NCBI GenBank assembly: GCA_021613535.1
Contig: CP075495.1
Location: forward strand, 14,384,001 to 14,448,000
Source of the DNA: Adineta vaga
Taxonomy: Eukaryota > Rotifera
DNA length: 64,000 bases
Direction: 5' to 3'
Part shown: positions 11,811-25,198 of the stretch, piece after piece
Layout: every line of letters starts with the position of its first letter
Position numbering within the stretch: the stretch's first letter is position 1
Notes under the pieces: model-generated
Databases searched by the model: none
Seen by the model: the letters and a program-made list of their open reading frames with translations, nothing else
Told to the model about the DNA's origin: nothing
Position numbers and translations under genes: made by a program

Positions 11811-14588
11811 TTTTCTTATGTTCGATTCAATCAAAATGGAACATAAACGAGAAGACTTATTTGAAGGTAGTTGATGGTAGTTACAAAACAGACATTATTT
11901 AATAGGTTGTTGGGTTTTTCATTGGTTTCAACCTCTAGAATGTCAATGAACATTATAAATATTCCATGGTATATAGCGACATCTTCTTCGATTTCCTTTC
12001 TTTCTTTTTGTTCCATAATATCGACCGCATACTAAATGATCTTACAATATATCAAATATTTATTCATAGAATTAATTATACTAGTTATCCATTCATCAGA
12101 TACAACGAAATATCGATATCTAGACAGGTGCAAGAGATTCAGATATGAACTAGTATTTTTCATAGAGTAAACAAATATTTTATTCATAGATCAAATATAT
12201 CCGTTTTACTTTTCAACTAAATTTGAAAGAATAGTAATTAGAATGATCATGAAATCAAAATCGGATTATAATTGTGTTCAATTTCTCGTTATTGTTGATT
12301 TATTTTAACGTATCATAAAACTAAATTTACATCGATTAGTAATGAAAAACAATCTCTTTTGTGTACAATAGACAGAAGTAAAGATTTACAATCGTTGATT
12401 TTATCGAATCATGTATCAAATGATTGAATAGTAGATTGAATGACGTTCATGAAGAAAATTAGTATATTTTGGTGTAAATATAAATATAAAGAAACAGTGC
12501 CCGTGACATTATCTGATACTAAACAAATAGACAACGAGAAAGAATAGGATGTGTTCTCATACAGGTAATTTCATTTTAAAAAAATCTCTTCTCTCTTTCT
12601 CTGCAGTGATCAGTGACAATTTCAATTGTCATCTCAAATCTATATATCCTCAAGTATGATTTAGTCATGCCGCGCATGCTTGCATCATTATCCACTTGAT
12701 GATTTGTTGTTCAATGTATATTACATCAAATAATTGATTTGTATGAACAAGAGGAAAACGACGTCAAGTATATCGAGAAAAAAAAGAGAACACCGCGGTG
12801 TCTCTATGACCTCTCTTTCTAATTCTATTTGTGTAGGTGTGATTTGGAGTGACATGTATACAAAAATTAAAGATCAATATATCCATTCGTTTCGTTTGCT
12901 GTTCAATTCATTGTATTGTTGTCGTTTTTATTCTTTGTGACTTATCAAAGTTAATGCCTGAAGAGAGTTTGACCAATCTCAAATTACTTTGTTACCGTTG
13001 TCGCCGACGATGATAACTTCGACTACTTTATTCTACATGACGGCTTAAAATTCCACTTGTTCAACACATATCATATTGATCTATCATCTAAAGACTGAGT
13101 ATATATGTGAAAAGAGAAAACGAAAAGAAAGGAGATGTCGTCATTAAGAAGGCAACTAGAGAAGTATTTGTTGTTTTATCTGACGAAATCAAACGAACAA
13201 AGCGCAAAGAAACAAACCATCTGCCATAAAAAGCCAATTAGATACACCTTTCTTTTGTTACATTATTTACATTTCATTGATCCAAGGATCAAAACTCGTC
13301 GTTTTTTTGTATTCTATCTTCTCAGACTTTGTTCTTATTTTTTTTTTCTTCTTCTAACTTGCACTGTTGGATTTCGTTTCAATATTCTCATTTGTGACAG
13401 ACGCGTGTAGAGATGCACTTTCATACATTAGACTAAAACAACAAATAATGATCTTCGTCAAACATAACAATCAATATGATTAGCTTACAAGAACACATTT
13501 TTTTTTCGTCTTCTGATTATTTATACCATTCTATTCACTAAATACCAACCACTGTGCACGATAGAAAATAGCAACCATATTGTTGGTCTTGTATATTATT
13601 TTCTTGTGTCCATTAATGGTTAGATGTTCTTACATTAGTAATGATTTCCGGTGTGTGTACGCCTCCGTATATCTATTAATTTGACTACAACAAGCTTTTT
13701 CCGACATGTTGTCAATTTGACAAGTGCAATAAGCTTCTTATTGATGTTTTCAAGTCGTTTCTTTTTCGTAGTTTTATTCGAGAAGAAAGAGAAATTCATT
13801 TTTTATGTTGTTTGATGAGAAAGAAAGAAAATGAAGTATATCTTGTCTTGATCTACTTGTTGAATTAAAACAAGACAAAAAAGAAGAAAGGCAAAGCATA
13901 AATCCGAAATTATTTCCGTTTGTCTGCCGGGCAAACTTTCTTATTAAATCAAGTCATATTTATTTCATCTCATATCACATATATTTTTTTTGTTAGTTTT
14001 TAAAGTCAATCATTTTTCTCATTGAGATGATCAAATATGTGAAATAAAAAGAAAAAAAAAGAAATCACAGGTGAAACGTTGTTGTAAAGAAGAACACGAA
14101 AATTGATACGTTGCATACATTGCAAAAAAAAGAAGAGAAAACGAAAGAAAGAAAGAACAGCAGTATTAGTAGTTCGCATATTAGAGTGTGTGTATAGTCT
14201 GTATTCTCTTATTTCTTAGTAAGTTTACTGATGGTATTTCATCAATCTGTGCGTAATCGATCTTTTCATTCGATGAGTATTGTTGTTGTTATACACACAC
14301 GTAGTTGTTGGGGAGACCGTCATTGTAGTTTTTTTATTGACAAGTAATGTTGATATCAAAGAAGAGAATACAGAAAAAGAAAAAGAGAAACGATCATTTG
14401 GCACCAATCAATGATCTGTCCGATTACTTGAGAGAGATATTTTGATTCGTCAATCTGAATATTTTTTTCTCTTTCTTATTCTCTCATTTTTCTCTCATCG
14501 ATTGTGTCTACAATGTTATAGATTAATCACAATTTTTCATCAGTTATACAGAGACATACACAATCTATATCGACATATCGATTAAAGT
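11811..14588. other. Long non-coding region upstream of DMRT
   Basis: About 2.8 kb between the divergent starts of FAM161 and DMRT, the longest gap in this half of the window. Small ORFs (12734-12940, 13135-13410) lack codon bias and homology. It contains a 12-bp perfect palindrome ACACCGCGGTGT at 12790-12801 that is GC-rich against the background, several poly-purine/pyrimidine runs, and (CA/GT) patches near 14190 and 14290. Its position suggests regulatory sequence for the DMRT gene; this is inference from location only. Confidence 0.45.
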
Positions 14589-15855
14589 ATGAGTACAAGT
14601 CCATCATCGCGTCACAATACAAAAAAATTGAATAAAACTGCAAATATGAATGCAACAACTAAACATCAACAATCATCATCGTCATCATCATCATCAACAT
14701 CATCGGCTTTTCCACGTTATCTACCTCATGCACTTCTTCTACGTGCAACTGAGCGATATCAACGAACACCGAAATGTGCACGTTGTCGAAATCATGGTGT
14801 CGTTTCTGCATTAAAAGGTCATAAACGATATTGTAATTGGAAAGATTGTATCTGTGCTAAATGTACACTTATTGCTGAACGACAACGTGTTATGGCTGCT
14901 CAAGTAAATGAAACTAAACATTTTTGTTTTCAAAACAAAAAAAAATTATTTGTTCTCGTTTTTCTTCCTATTTTTCTATAGGTTGCCTTACGACGACAAC
15001 AAGCACAAGAAGAAAATGATGCTCGAGAATTGAGTGCTATCTATGGAACACCACCAGAAGCTATTTTAGCATTACGACGATCACTCAATGCATCAGCTGA
15101 AGGTTTAGCAACAACATCAACCGTTTTAGAAGATGATGAAGGCAATACAAGTAATGATGAAGAGAATTCAAATGATGGTAAATATATCCTTAGTGTTTGT
15201 CTATGAAAGAGAAATATCGAATAATTCAATATATTTTCTAGTTGTTTCTGTTGAGAAAAATTCAACATATAATGATATAAATGGTAAAGATGGTGATGAT
15301 GAAGATACAAATAGCAAAAGTCCTCACCCATCATCACCAACAGAGAATCATTCGACAAAACGTGAATCAACTTCACCAACTGCTGTACGATCATCAGATG
15401 AAAGAGGTTCTCATCGTACATCATCACCTATTTCACCTTCATCATCACCAAGAACAAAAGAAGCAGTAGCAAATCAACATTTTCAACAACAACTTTTTTC
15501 TCTTCCATCAAATGAACATGAAATGTCTGAAGCTGTTAAACGTGTTATTGCCAGTGTTTATTCAGAAGCAACAAAATCAGCATTCAGTCCAATAATGGCA
15601 TCAAACTATTTGAATCATCATCATCATCAACAAAATCGTCTTTTTGCTGCACCGTATCCTCCACCTCATCCTCTCTATTTTCATCATCCACCTCCTCCAC
15701 CAATCCCATCATCAGCATCAATGAGTATTTTATCACGTACAGCATCACTAGGAACTGTACCAAGACATCCTTCTCATCATCGATGCATATTACCATTTTG
15801 TACATGTAAACTTGTTGCACCACCACCGCCATCATCATCATCAACAACTAATTGA
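14589..15855 (+). CDS. DMRTA2: DM-domain transcription factor, DMRT4/5 (DMRTA) type
   Basis: Three exons: 14589-14903, 14982-15177, 15242-15855. The DM domain (about residues 58-105) contains the intertwined zinc-binding Cys/His pattern: [30 protein letters not shown] and [20 protein letters not shown], all diagnostic of the DMRTA1/2 (Dmrt4/5) group. A Ser-rich low-complexity N-terminus precedes it. The C-terminal half is Ser/Pro/His-rich with acidic patches and retains a KSAFSP motif seen in DMRTA proteins, but I find no DMA (CUE-like) domain. DM factors regulate sex-specific and neural development. The assignment to DMRTA2 rather than another family member rests on the DM region alone. Confidence 0.9.
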
Positions 15856-16576
15856 TATGTAATGATTTTTCTATTGGAAACAAACTACTTCTTTTTCTCT
15901 CTTTTTCTCTTCTTCTTCGTTGCATATTGTGTGTGCGTGTGTGAGTGTTTTCACTTATATAAATATAAATATCACTAAGATAAATAAAAAATATAGGACT
16001 CTATTCGTCCATTCTTTAATGTATTCTCTTGTGTTTCCTGTGTTTATTATATAATTTGTATCAAATTAAAACGAAAAAACAAACAAACAAATTTAGTCTT
16101 TTTCCTTTGGTTAATTCAAAAAGAAAGTACTTCATATGACAAGTTGATTGAGACACATTGAAAGATCATACGATTTCACAGCTAAGTAATTCAATCCATT
16201 ACATTGTTCAAGCAAAACAACAAGGCAAAAAAAAGGTAATCTTACTTTGCATTTTATATATGAAACTATTAATAAGAAATGATACTGAAAATCAAAGTAA
16301 GTAATGAACTTAAACATTCATTCTTTACTTTACTTTTTTTATATATAGCAGTAAGCAACAGATGATAGTCTTGATATTTTAATAAAAAGAAAAGATCAAA
16401 TAAAGATTTAAAATCTCGTGACTATATTTTAGTTTTCTTTTATAACGATAATTCATCAATCTCTTGCTTTGTTTTTAACTTTTCCATGACAAAAGACTTA
16501 AGAACACGTAACATAACGTAAAGATTAAAAATGAAGGAAAAAAAAACATTTGTCTAATTATATCTGTCAACTTATA
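15856..16576. other. Intergenic region between convergent genes
   Basis: About 720 bp between the stops of DMRT and TXNL1. AT-rich, with several AATAAA-like signals near 15985 and 16380 on the plus strand that could serve as DMRT polyadenylation sites. No ORF of merit. Confidence 0.4.
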
Positions 16577-17850
16577 TCACGCATTAGCCACCGGCATTCC
16601 TTCAGCCTAGATTAATAAAGAAAAAGACAATCAGGATAAGTTCATTTCGATGAATGCATCTACATACTTTCTTAAAATCTTTCATATTAGTTGTTACAAT
16701 CGGTGTTCCATAGAAATTAATCGATTTTAATATTGTTTGATCAGAGTCCGATTGATTATTGGCAAAGAAAAGCTAAAAATAAACAAATGATTTGATCATA
16801 GTTTTATTATTCAAGATAATTACTGAAAGTGATTGAACATTTTGAAATTTAACAAATCGTAGTTCAACTGTTGATCCATCAGTAAGCTGTTTCTTTTCAA
16901 ATCTAATTCACATAGAAATAATATTCAATATTAAAATGAAATATTTTTAGTTTTACTCAAGTGTTTGTACAGCTTCACTACGTTTTGCGTCATTAAAATC
17001 AATTGCTTGCCGATTAATAAATAATTTCACAGTTTTTGGACCGTTCTCTGCAAGAAATGTATATACTCATAAGACAAATCATGAGTAGGATCTCTACCTT
17101 CAGGTGCTTCAATTGCAATTGAATGAATCTTAACAATTTGATTGAATGCAATATGAAGAATTAACTAGAAAACTATGGATAGAACTTCTTTTGTTTTCAA
17201 AATCCAATATGATTTACTTCTGGATCATCTTCATCGGATCTAAACATGCCTGGTTGATCTCCAAGTACAGCATTTTGCCATTTATCAATTTCATTTAATG
17301 CTGTGCAACTTTTTTCTTCAATAAATGGTTTCAGATCAGTCTATAAAAGTCAAGGAAAAAGATGAGAAGAAATGAATGGAAGAAATTTAATTTCATACAT
17401 ATCCAGCATCTTTTGTTGGTGTATCTTTATAAAATTTCTTAATCGTTTGTTCAATAGGATCTTTACTAGCGCCTTGTAAACGAGCAACTTCTTTTCCGTG
17501 TTGAAAAAAGACAAATGTTGGCATTGCTTTAATTGAATATTTTGCCGCTTCACTCTATGAGATCAATTGGACAATACAATAAAGAAGAAATAGTAGTAGA
17601 AATTCTTACAGTGCATTTTTCTACGTCCGCTTTGAGGAAAATAGCATTTGGATATTGACTACTTAAATTTTCAATATGTGGGGCAATAGTTTTACATGGT
17701 CCACACCTAAACAAATCAAAAATCTTTATTTCAAATCAAATATAAATTTAATTCAAACCATGTGGCAAAAAAATCCACCATAACAAGTTTATCACCAGCT
17801 GATGTTAATTCACCATTGAGACTATCATTAGAAATTTCTCGTACAGGCAT
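16577..17850 (-). CDS. TXNL1: Thioredoxin-like protein 1 (thioredoxin + PITH domains)
   Basis: Thioredoxin-fold N-terminus (residues about 1-107) followed by a C-terminal PITH domain. Start ATG gives MPVREISNDSLNGELTSAG. The redox motif WCGPC is split by the first intron (exon 1 ends at 17759 within the Trp codon) and is restored by splicing. Later exons carry the cis-Pro segment KAMPTFVFF and a PITH core with SDEDDPELIL and LTDGSTVELRFVKFQNVQSL. About seven short exons. The C-terminus reads EGMPVANA. TXNL1/TRP32 is a cytosolic redox cofactor associated with the 26S proteasome lid through the PITH domain. Length is about 290 residues, as expected. It lies 766 bp upstream of Rab1 on the same strand. 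Confidence 0.92.
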
Positions 17851-18420
17851 TATATATATAGATCAGTAAAAAGATATTCTAAAAAGGAGAAAATGTTTGT
17901 TTGTTTGTTTGTTTCAAATTAACTGAAAGTCTTCAATTTCTTTTCTTGTTTTTTTTTTATTGCCGGCCAAGAAAAAGTGAATGAGAGACAAATAAACAAT
18001 ATGTGGATGATATATATATATATGTAAAGAGAAAGATTCTAAAACGAGCAAGAATAGAAGAAGAACGAATGGGAAAGATATATTCAACATCACCAACATA
18101 TTCGAAAGAAGTTACAATGAATGTAAAATAAATGAAAAACACCTTTCACTACTGTCACTCATTTCTTTGTTTGTATTTCTTTTTTTTTCTTCTTTTTCTT
18201 GGATCAAAAATAGAATAGATTCAGAAAAACAAACATATAATATGACATGAAAATGAAGAAAAGCAAAATGGAATTCCTAGTTTGAAAGTTTTCTCTAAGT
18301 TTGAAATTGACTGAAGACAAAAGAAAAACGAAACAGAGACTTGAGTTTTCACTTCAAATAAACAAGTTGGGATTGTTGCTGTTGGCTTGGTTTATTGTGC
18401 GAAAAAGAAAGAACGACATC

Positions 18421-18451
18421 GAGAAGAAGAAGAAGAAGAAGAAGAAGAAAA
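18421..18451 (+). repeat. (GAA)n microsatellite
   Basis: A perfect run of about nine GAA/AAG triplets lies in the 0.77-kb gap between the TXNL1 start and the Rab1 stop. The rest of this gap (17851-18616) is purine/pyrimidine-skewed with a TTTG repeat at about 17892-17912 and a TA repeat at about 18010-18022, and holds no gene. Confidence 0.85.
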
Positions 18452-18616
18452 ATCAAACAAAAAAAAAGTTTTAAGAATCGCAAGAAAAATGTAGAATATA
18501 GATTAGTGATGTGTGCATAAATATCAGCCGGCGTAGTTTCTGTGATTTTTTGTTGTTTTTTTTTCTATATAAAAAAAAAGAATTTCTCCGCGTTTATGTT
18601 GTTTGTTTTCTTTCTT

Positions 18617-19590
<974 letters not shown>

Positions 19591-20641
19591 TTTTAATAAT
19601 TTAGTTGTATCTGGTACAGAAAATGAATTCGAAAGAAAGAGAGATCTGTTTTGGATCTGAAAGAAAAAACAACAAGAATAAGATATGAATCAAAGTACAA
19701 AAATCAACTGAAACAAATATAAAACAGGTAAGAAGAAACACAACGGATGATAATAACGTGGATGACTCGTGCCTACACGTTTACGTTATAGGCAACCTTT
19801 TGAAGATAAACTCGGCCACTACGCGGAGTTCTTTTTTTTGTCTTCATTACCAATGATATGATATTTAGATATAGAAAGAGAATAACAAACGATAGAATCG
19901 AAAGAGAAAAAAAAACGAAAATAAGTTCAAGATTCAAATGTTAAATAATGGATCACAAAATACGACAATGGAAATGATCTAAACTGCATTTGTATTTTAA
20001 AAAAATGATAAAAATCCTTTAAATCATTGGATAAGAATTTCACCAATGACAAATCGATGATTCATATCGAAAGACAAACATCATCATCTGGTATATCGAA
20101 AGTTTCTATAGTCATTGTTCGAACAGCTGTCACAAGACTAATCCATGATGATTTTTAGTTCGTTTATTTTCTTATCGAAGAATATGTGAATAGAAAAGAA
20201 AAAAAACAGACATATTTAAACAAGACAAAGAAGAATGTTTACATAGATTACATATATCAAACATTCTTTGAAAAATCATCATTTTAATAACTGATCAATA
20301 CGATATTGATGTATTTCTTTAAGTCACGTTTTATTTGAGAATAAAATCACAAAAACAAAAGAGAGACATAATACTTAAAAACAATATTGATATGCGAAAC
20401 AAATACTGATACACAGATACAACATCGAAAACAAAAGAGATCAAGAATAGAATAGTTTTGATTTCAAAAATGAGTTCGAAATATTCCAATAAAGAAGTCA
20501 GAAATGAGAAAAGAACAAAACAATTGAATTGAATTATGCAAGAGAATAGAATATCACTGTAAGAAGAAAAAAAATGTTCATAAAAAACAGATCGAATTTG
20601 AATAAATAGCAAAACAAAATAAGAGATAGGAATGTCAGAAC
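19591..20641. other. Intergenic region upstream of Rab1
   Basis: About 1.05 kb. A more GC-rich block near 19755-19830 is a reasonable candidate for the Rab1 promoter or 5' UTR exon, since a pyrimidine-rich acceptor-like stretch precedes the ATG. No coding sequence supported; the ORF at 20331-20612 is AT-driven hydrophobic noise. Confidence 0.4.
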
Positions 20642-23600
20642 TTAGGCGTCATTTTTTGTCGTACTTGTCAATAAGAAACTGTCACCATTAAAAAAATCAG
20701 AATGATTATCGGCCGGATTCTTCAAAAGACAAAAAAGATATATTTTCAGAATAAATTTTCAGTTTAAATCTTACTTTTCGGATAGCATTTCGAACGACAT
20801 TCATAAGTTTCTTTGCTTTTGATGGTTTCTTAAAATGAACTTCATCACCTGAATCTTCTTCATCACTAATTTGTGCACAAACATTATCGACTGGTGTATC
20901 ATCATCTGGATTAGTATTTTCAACTAATTGCATATAACGATATTCAAGTCTAAGAAGAAAGATGAGTTTAATCATGAAAATTGCATTTCTTTACTTTCGA
21001 TTTTTTCTCCAACACATAATCACAACTGAAATTAAGATTATTGCAATGAGAACAAATAGAGCAAAGATAATTTGAATTTCTGTTGATAGAACAGAACATC
21101 GTCGAATTTCGACTTTTTCTTTTAAATTTTCTGCACAATATCTAGAAAATCAACAAAATATGATTGCATCAATCATGAATTAAAACATACGGATAAGGTA
21201 TTTGTCGAACTTCTTGTCGTCCAAATTTGCATGTACCAAAAAATGTTCGAAAACCATGTATTTTTCCATCACATATTGGACAAGCCAATGGTGTACGTAA
21301 AAGAAAATGAAATGTACAACCATCACAAGTACCCGTTACACATTCGTTCGATGTTTGTAATTGATATTTTTTTGTCGAATTTTCTTTCTCATCATCAAGA
21401 AAATGATCACATCGTAAAGATAAAAATGTTGTACGTTGAGAACAAGTTGATTCCGAATTTGATGTATTTGCTCGATAGACAAATGTAATGTCCGGTAGAC
21501 TATAATCTGAACGAAGAGGTGGAAAAAGCTTTGATACTGATGGAGAAACATCAACTAATTCTTCGCCAAAACTAAAGAATCAGATATAAGAATAATTCAA
21601 AAAATGAAGATAAGGATCTTTACTTGTCAATATATGCTATAGATGTGACATTATTACTTTTATCAGGTACAGAACCCATGCGACATAATTTTGAATCCGT
21701 TATTTTTTTATTTGTTCGATGTTTTAGTTCATCAGATGACTAAAAAGTAATATAACCAATGATTTCCTTTTGTTTTTAATAATCTTCTTTTCCTTACTAA
21801 TGATTTCGTACAAGTAACACTTGTTTTACCACAAATACTTGCATTGAATACATGAAAATAACCACTACCTTTTTGTGTAAATAATTTTGAACCATGAAAT
21901 TCAATTCTACAAGAATAGAATGTTTCTTTTTTAGGAATTATGCGTTCGAATTATCAATTCTTACGTTGATATTGCATTTAAATCATAGGGAATAGTTCCA
22001 TTAAACGATTGTTTACATGGTACATAACAAGAAATACCATCTTCCGAAATCGTATTTATTGGACATGGTTTACATACGGTTGGAACAGGATCATGTGATC
22101 GAATACGACTAGCTATTGTCGAATTTGGACAAGCTACACAAGTAGTATTTGTTAAAACATATCCTGGAGTACATCGTTTACATCTATTTAGACGAAAGCA
22201 TGAAAAATGATTAAACATTTACAAAATTTTTACTCTGTTTCTTGATCACTGGCTGTCAAACATGTTATACATCGATCTGAACCTCCTAAGATTGTATTTG
22301 TAACACGAATTTCATATATACGAGCTTCATCCGTGCCTTGATCTTCATCATCTGATGCAAACATCCAATTAAATACAAGTTCATCCGAATTCTCAACTAT
22401 ATATCTAATCAATGAAAACAATTTTCAATGAAAACAATTATTCAGATAGAAAGAAACACATCATACTTAAACTCCTTTATATCCTTATGATCCGATTTTT
22501 CCTTTATATGCCATTTATGAAGAACTTGCCAATTACTATCATCATCATCATAGATATCCTAAACGAATGAAGAAGAAAGTTATGATTTAGTAGCAAATCT
22601 TTTCTTTTTTCCAATAAATATTACTTCAGCAACTAAGAATAAAGTACAAGATGATTGACATTGTATAGAAAATTTGAAATATAATGTTCCATATTCTTTT
22701 GTTGTTTTAGCAATTTCTGTTTCACGAAAACCTTTAGCAATAGTTAATGTTAATATAGATAATGTATCAGGAACAGCTTGTGATACTATATATTCAATAC
22801 TTGGAACCTATACTAAACTAAATTAACCTTTACATTATACAAATATGATTCCATACCCAACTTTGATGATGACGAAGATCATTGACTTAAAAAAGAAAAA
22901 CTTATTCGATATGACTCAAACCGACTGTTTTGTACATACGAGCATTGATATCGTCAAATGACATATAACTTCGATTTAAATAATCAGGTAATTCATTCCA
23001 AATTTTGTAATATAAACCGGGTACTAGTGACAATTCATTAACACATGATTTACATACATCCATTGTACCATTAGAATAAGTTTTCGCTGGACAAAATTCG
23101 CATTTAAGCGTTTTGGGATTTTTATACATTCCACTAGCAAAAGTCAGGTTTTTTTAAAGATATAAATGAATTTTCTATGAAACTAAATAATACATACGGA
23201 TTACATGTTCCACATGGTAACGGTTTGACTTCTTCAAGTTTTGCTTCGCCAATACAAATTTTCGGTTCAATAGGTCGATAAGTAATTGTTGTCTAATCGA
23301 GATTTATATTTTACTAAATTGTTTTTTTATTGTTAAAAGAAAAGAAAAGAAAACTAACCATATCGGATTTATCACAACCAGTAAATACTTTTTGATAATG
23401 TTTCGCTTCACATTGTGGTCGATCGATACATTTTGATGATCCTTCATCTACGATACAAATTTACATAAGATTCTGTAAAGAAAAAGAAATGTGTACCTGA
23501 ATATTGGCTTTCAGTACAAGATTTACATTCAGTAGAACCTTCTTCGTTGGAATATGTATTCTTTGGACAAGGTTTACAAGTACTGGCACGCTCTTTATCA

Positions 23601-25035
23601 GAATATGTGCCTAAATAAACGAAATAATTTCAATTGATGATTTACATTCGAGAGAATCTTACCACGTGCACAATCAATACAATTTTGAATAAAAGCATTG
23701 CCTATAATGAAGAATAGAATTTAAAGCAAAGTCTTTTGATTTACATGTATTTTTCTTCTTCACCTTCGACAACGATAGATCGAATAGAAAATGGAAAATG
23801 AAAAGCGTGTACTCCAAAAGTGTATAAAACAAGAATATAATCTCCTGGTGCATCGATTTCAATCTAAATGAATAATTCGAAATAAAAATAAAGTTCATTC
23901 GAAATATTTCATTTACTTGTTTAGTTTCCCAAGTACCATAACCAGTAGATCGTAAATGAACATTGACTTTCTGTTTTGGCTCACTTTCATTTTCATCATC
24001 ACTATCAACATCATCATCACCAGTATTTTGATTATCATTATCATTTTTCTCTTCAACACTAAAATCATATGGTGATGAAATCTAAAGAAGAATTGTTTTT
24101 TCTTCGACAATCTCAACATTCATTTCAAATTTCTTGGCTTTTTTACCGTTCCGAAAACAAAAGATGTTGGTAAATTATATGTTATACTAATTGATCCAGC
24201 ACGTTTAAGTTTAAATCGAAATGAAAGTGATATAGCGCAATTATTTTGTACTTCACCTTGTAAAATATTGCTTTTGACACGCCAAATACTACGAAAACAA
24301 AGTTGATTCAATTCAAAGAATAAAATAAAAAAACACTTACTCTTTTCTTTTACATTCATTTCCAGATGATTCTAATAATGATGTTGCTTTTAAAGAAAGT
24401 TGTGGCATGTCGAATTTAAGACTATCGAGATCACTGAATGTATATTGAATTCCACCACCAAGAGAGAATGTTCCTTGCGAACAACTTTTACATTTCAGAG
24501 TATCTCTATTGTATGTTTCTCCTTTTGGACAAGCAAAATCTAAAAAAACAAATAATAATCAAAGTTTCTCTTCTTTTTTTTAAACAAATTTCAAATCAAT
24601 TTACTGCATTTGACAGGTCTTGGTAAAGCGATTGTTTGATCTTCGCACGATGTTTTATTTTTTGGTATTTCAATTAACCATTGATAATCTCCATGATTAT
24701 AACATTTCGATACGATATATTTCGTAGCTTCCTAAAAATCAATCATCATTTTTTTTCCGACAGAATGAATCATTTAAACTATGAATTAATTTTTGTAAAT
24801 CAAAGAAAAACCATAACCCAAAAATCTATATGTGCAATCATTCTCACTTTTGTAGGTTCTTTTCATACAACTGCAATTAGAAGTTATATCGAATAATAAA
24901 AAATTCAAGATTAGTAAAAAAATTCGAGCAGAAGAAATATTAACAAAGAATTCTACTTACACATTTCTCTTTGCATGATACACTATGAAAAGTAAGACAC
25001 GAGATAAGAAGAAGGATTGTACTTAATCTAAACAT
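20642..25035 (-). CDS. ELAPOR1: ELAPOR (KIAA1324/EIG121) family type-I membrane protein
   Basis: Endosome/lysosome-associated regulator of autophagy and apoptosis family. Many short exons, about 17 by eye. Signal peptide in exon 1: MFRLSTILLLISCLTF up to VSCKEKC. The large ectodomain holds repeated Cys-rich growth-factor-receptor/EGF-like modules (C-x2-C pairs such as CEFCPAKTYSNGT and CVACPNSTI). Toward the C-terminus come GTCDGC followed by an FLLRTPLACPIC-type segment, a TM (IIFALFVLIAIILISVVIMC) and then the family's cytoplasmic box WRKNRKLEYRYMQLVEN, matching the KNQKLEYKYSKLV of human ELAPOR1. The tail is acidic, then basic, and ends TSTTKNDA after a last exon at about 20642-20720. ATG at 25035. 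It sits 163 bp downstream of the MOCS1A stop on the same strand. Exact internal exon borders are not all fixed here. Confidence 0.9.
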
Positions 25036-25198
25036 TATCTAGAAGAAAAACAAAACAAAAATAATCACGTATGATCCATTGTTATTAAATATGGAAATAC
25101 AAAACAAATCAATGAAAACTTTATAAGAAATAAAATAGCAAAAAAACAACAACAACATCACTGTATTTTTTGAAATCTTTGAAATGATTGCATTTCAT

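Noticed and set aside
13135-13410. 91-residue ATG ORF upstream of DMRT
   Set aside because: No motif or domain; aromatic/Leu-rich tail reflects poly-T sequence; no splice partners.
15041-15427. Minus-strand ORFs opposite DMRT exons 2-3 (also 15584-15847)
   Set aside because: Antisense of Ser/His/Asp codon runs in a clear plus-strand gene.
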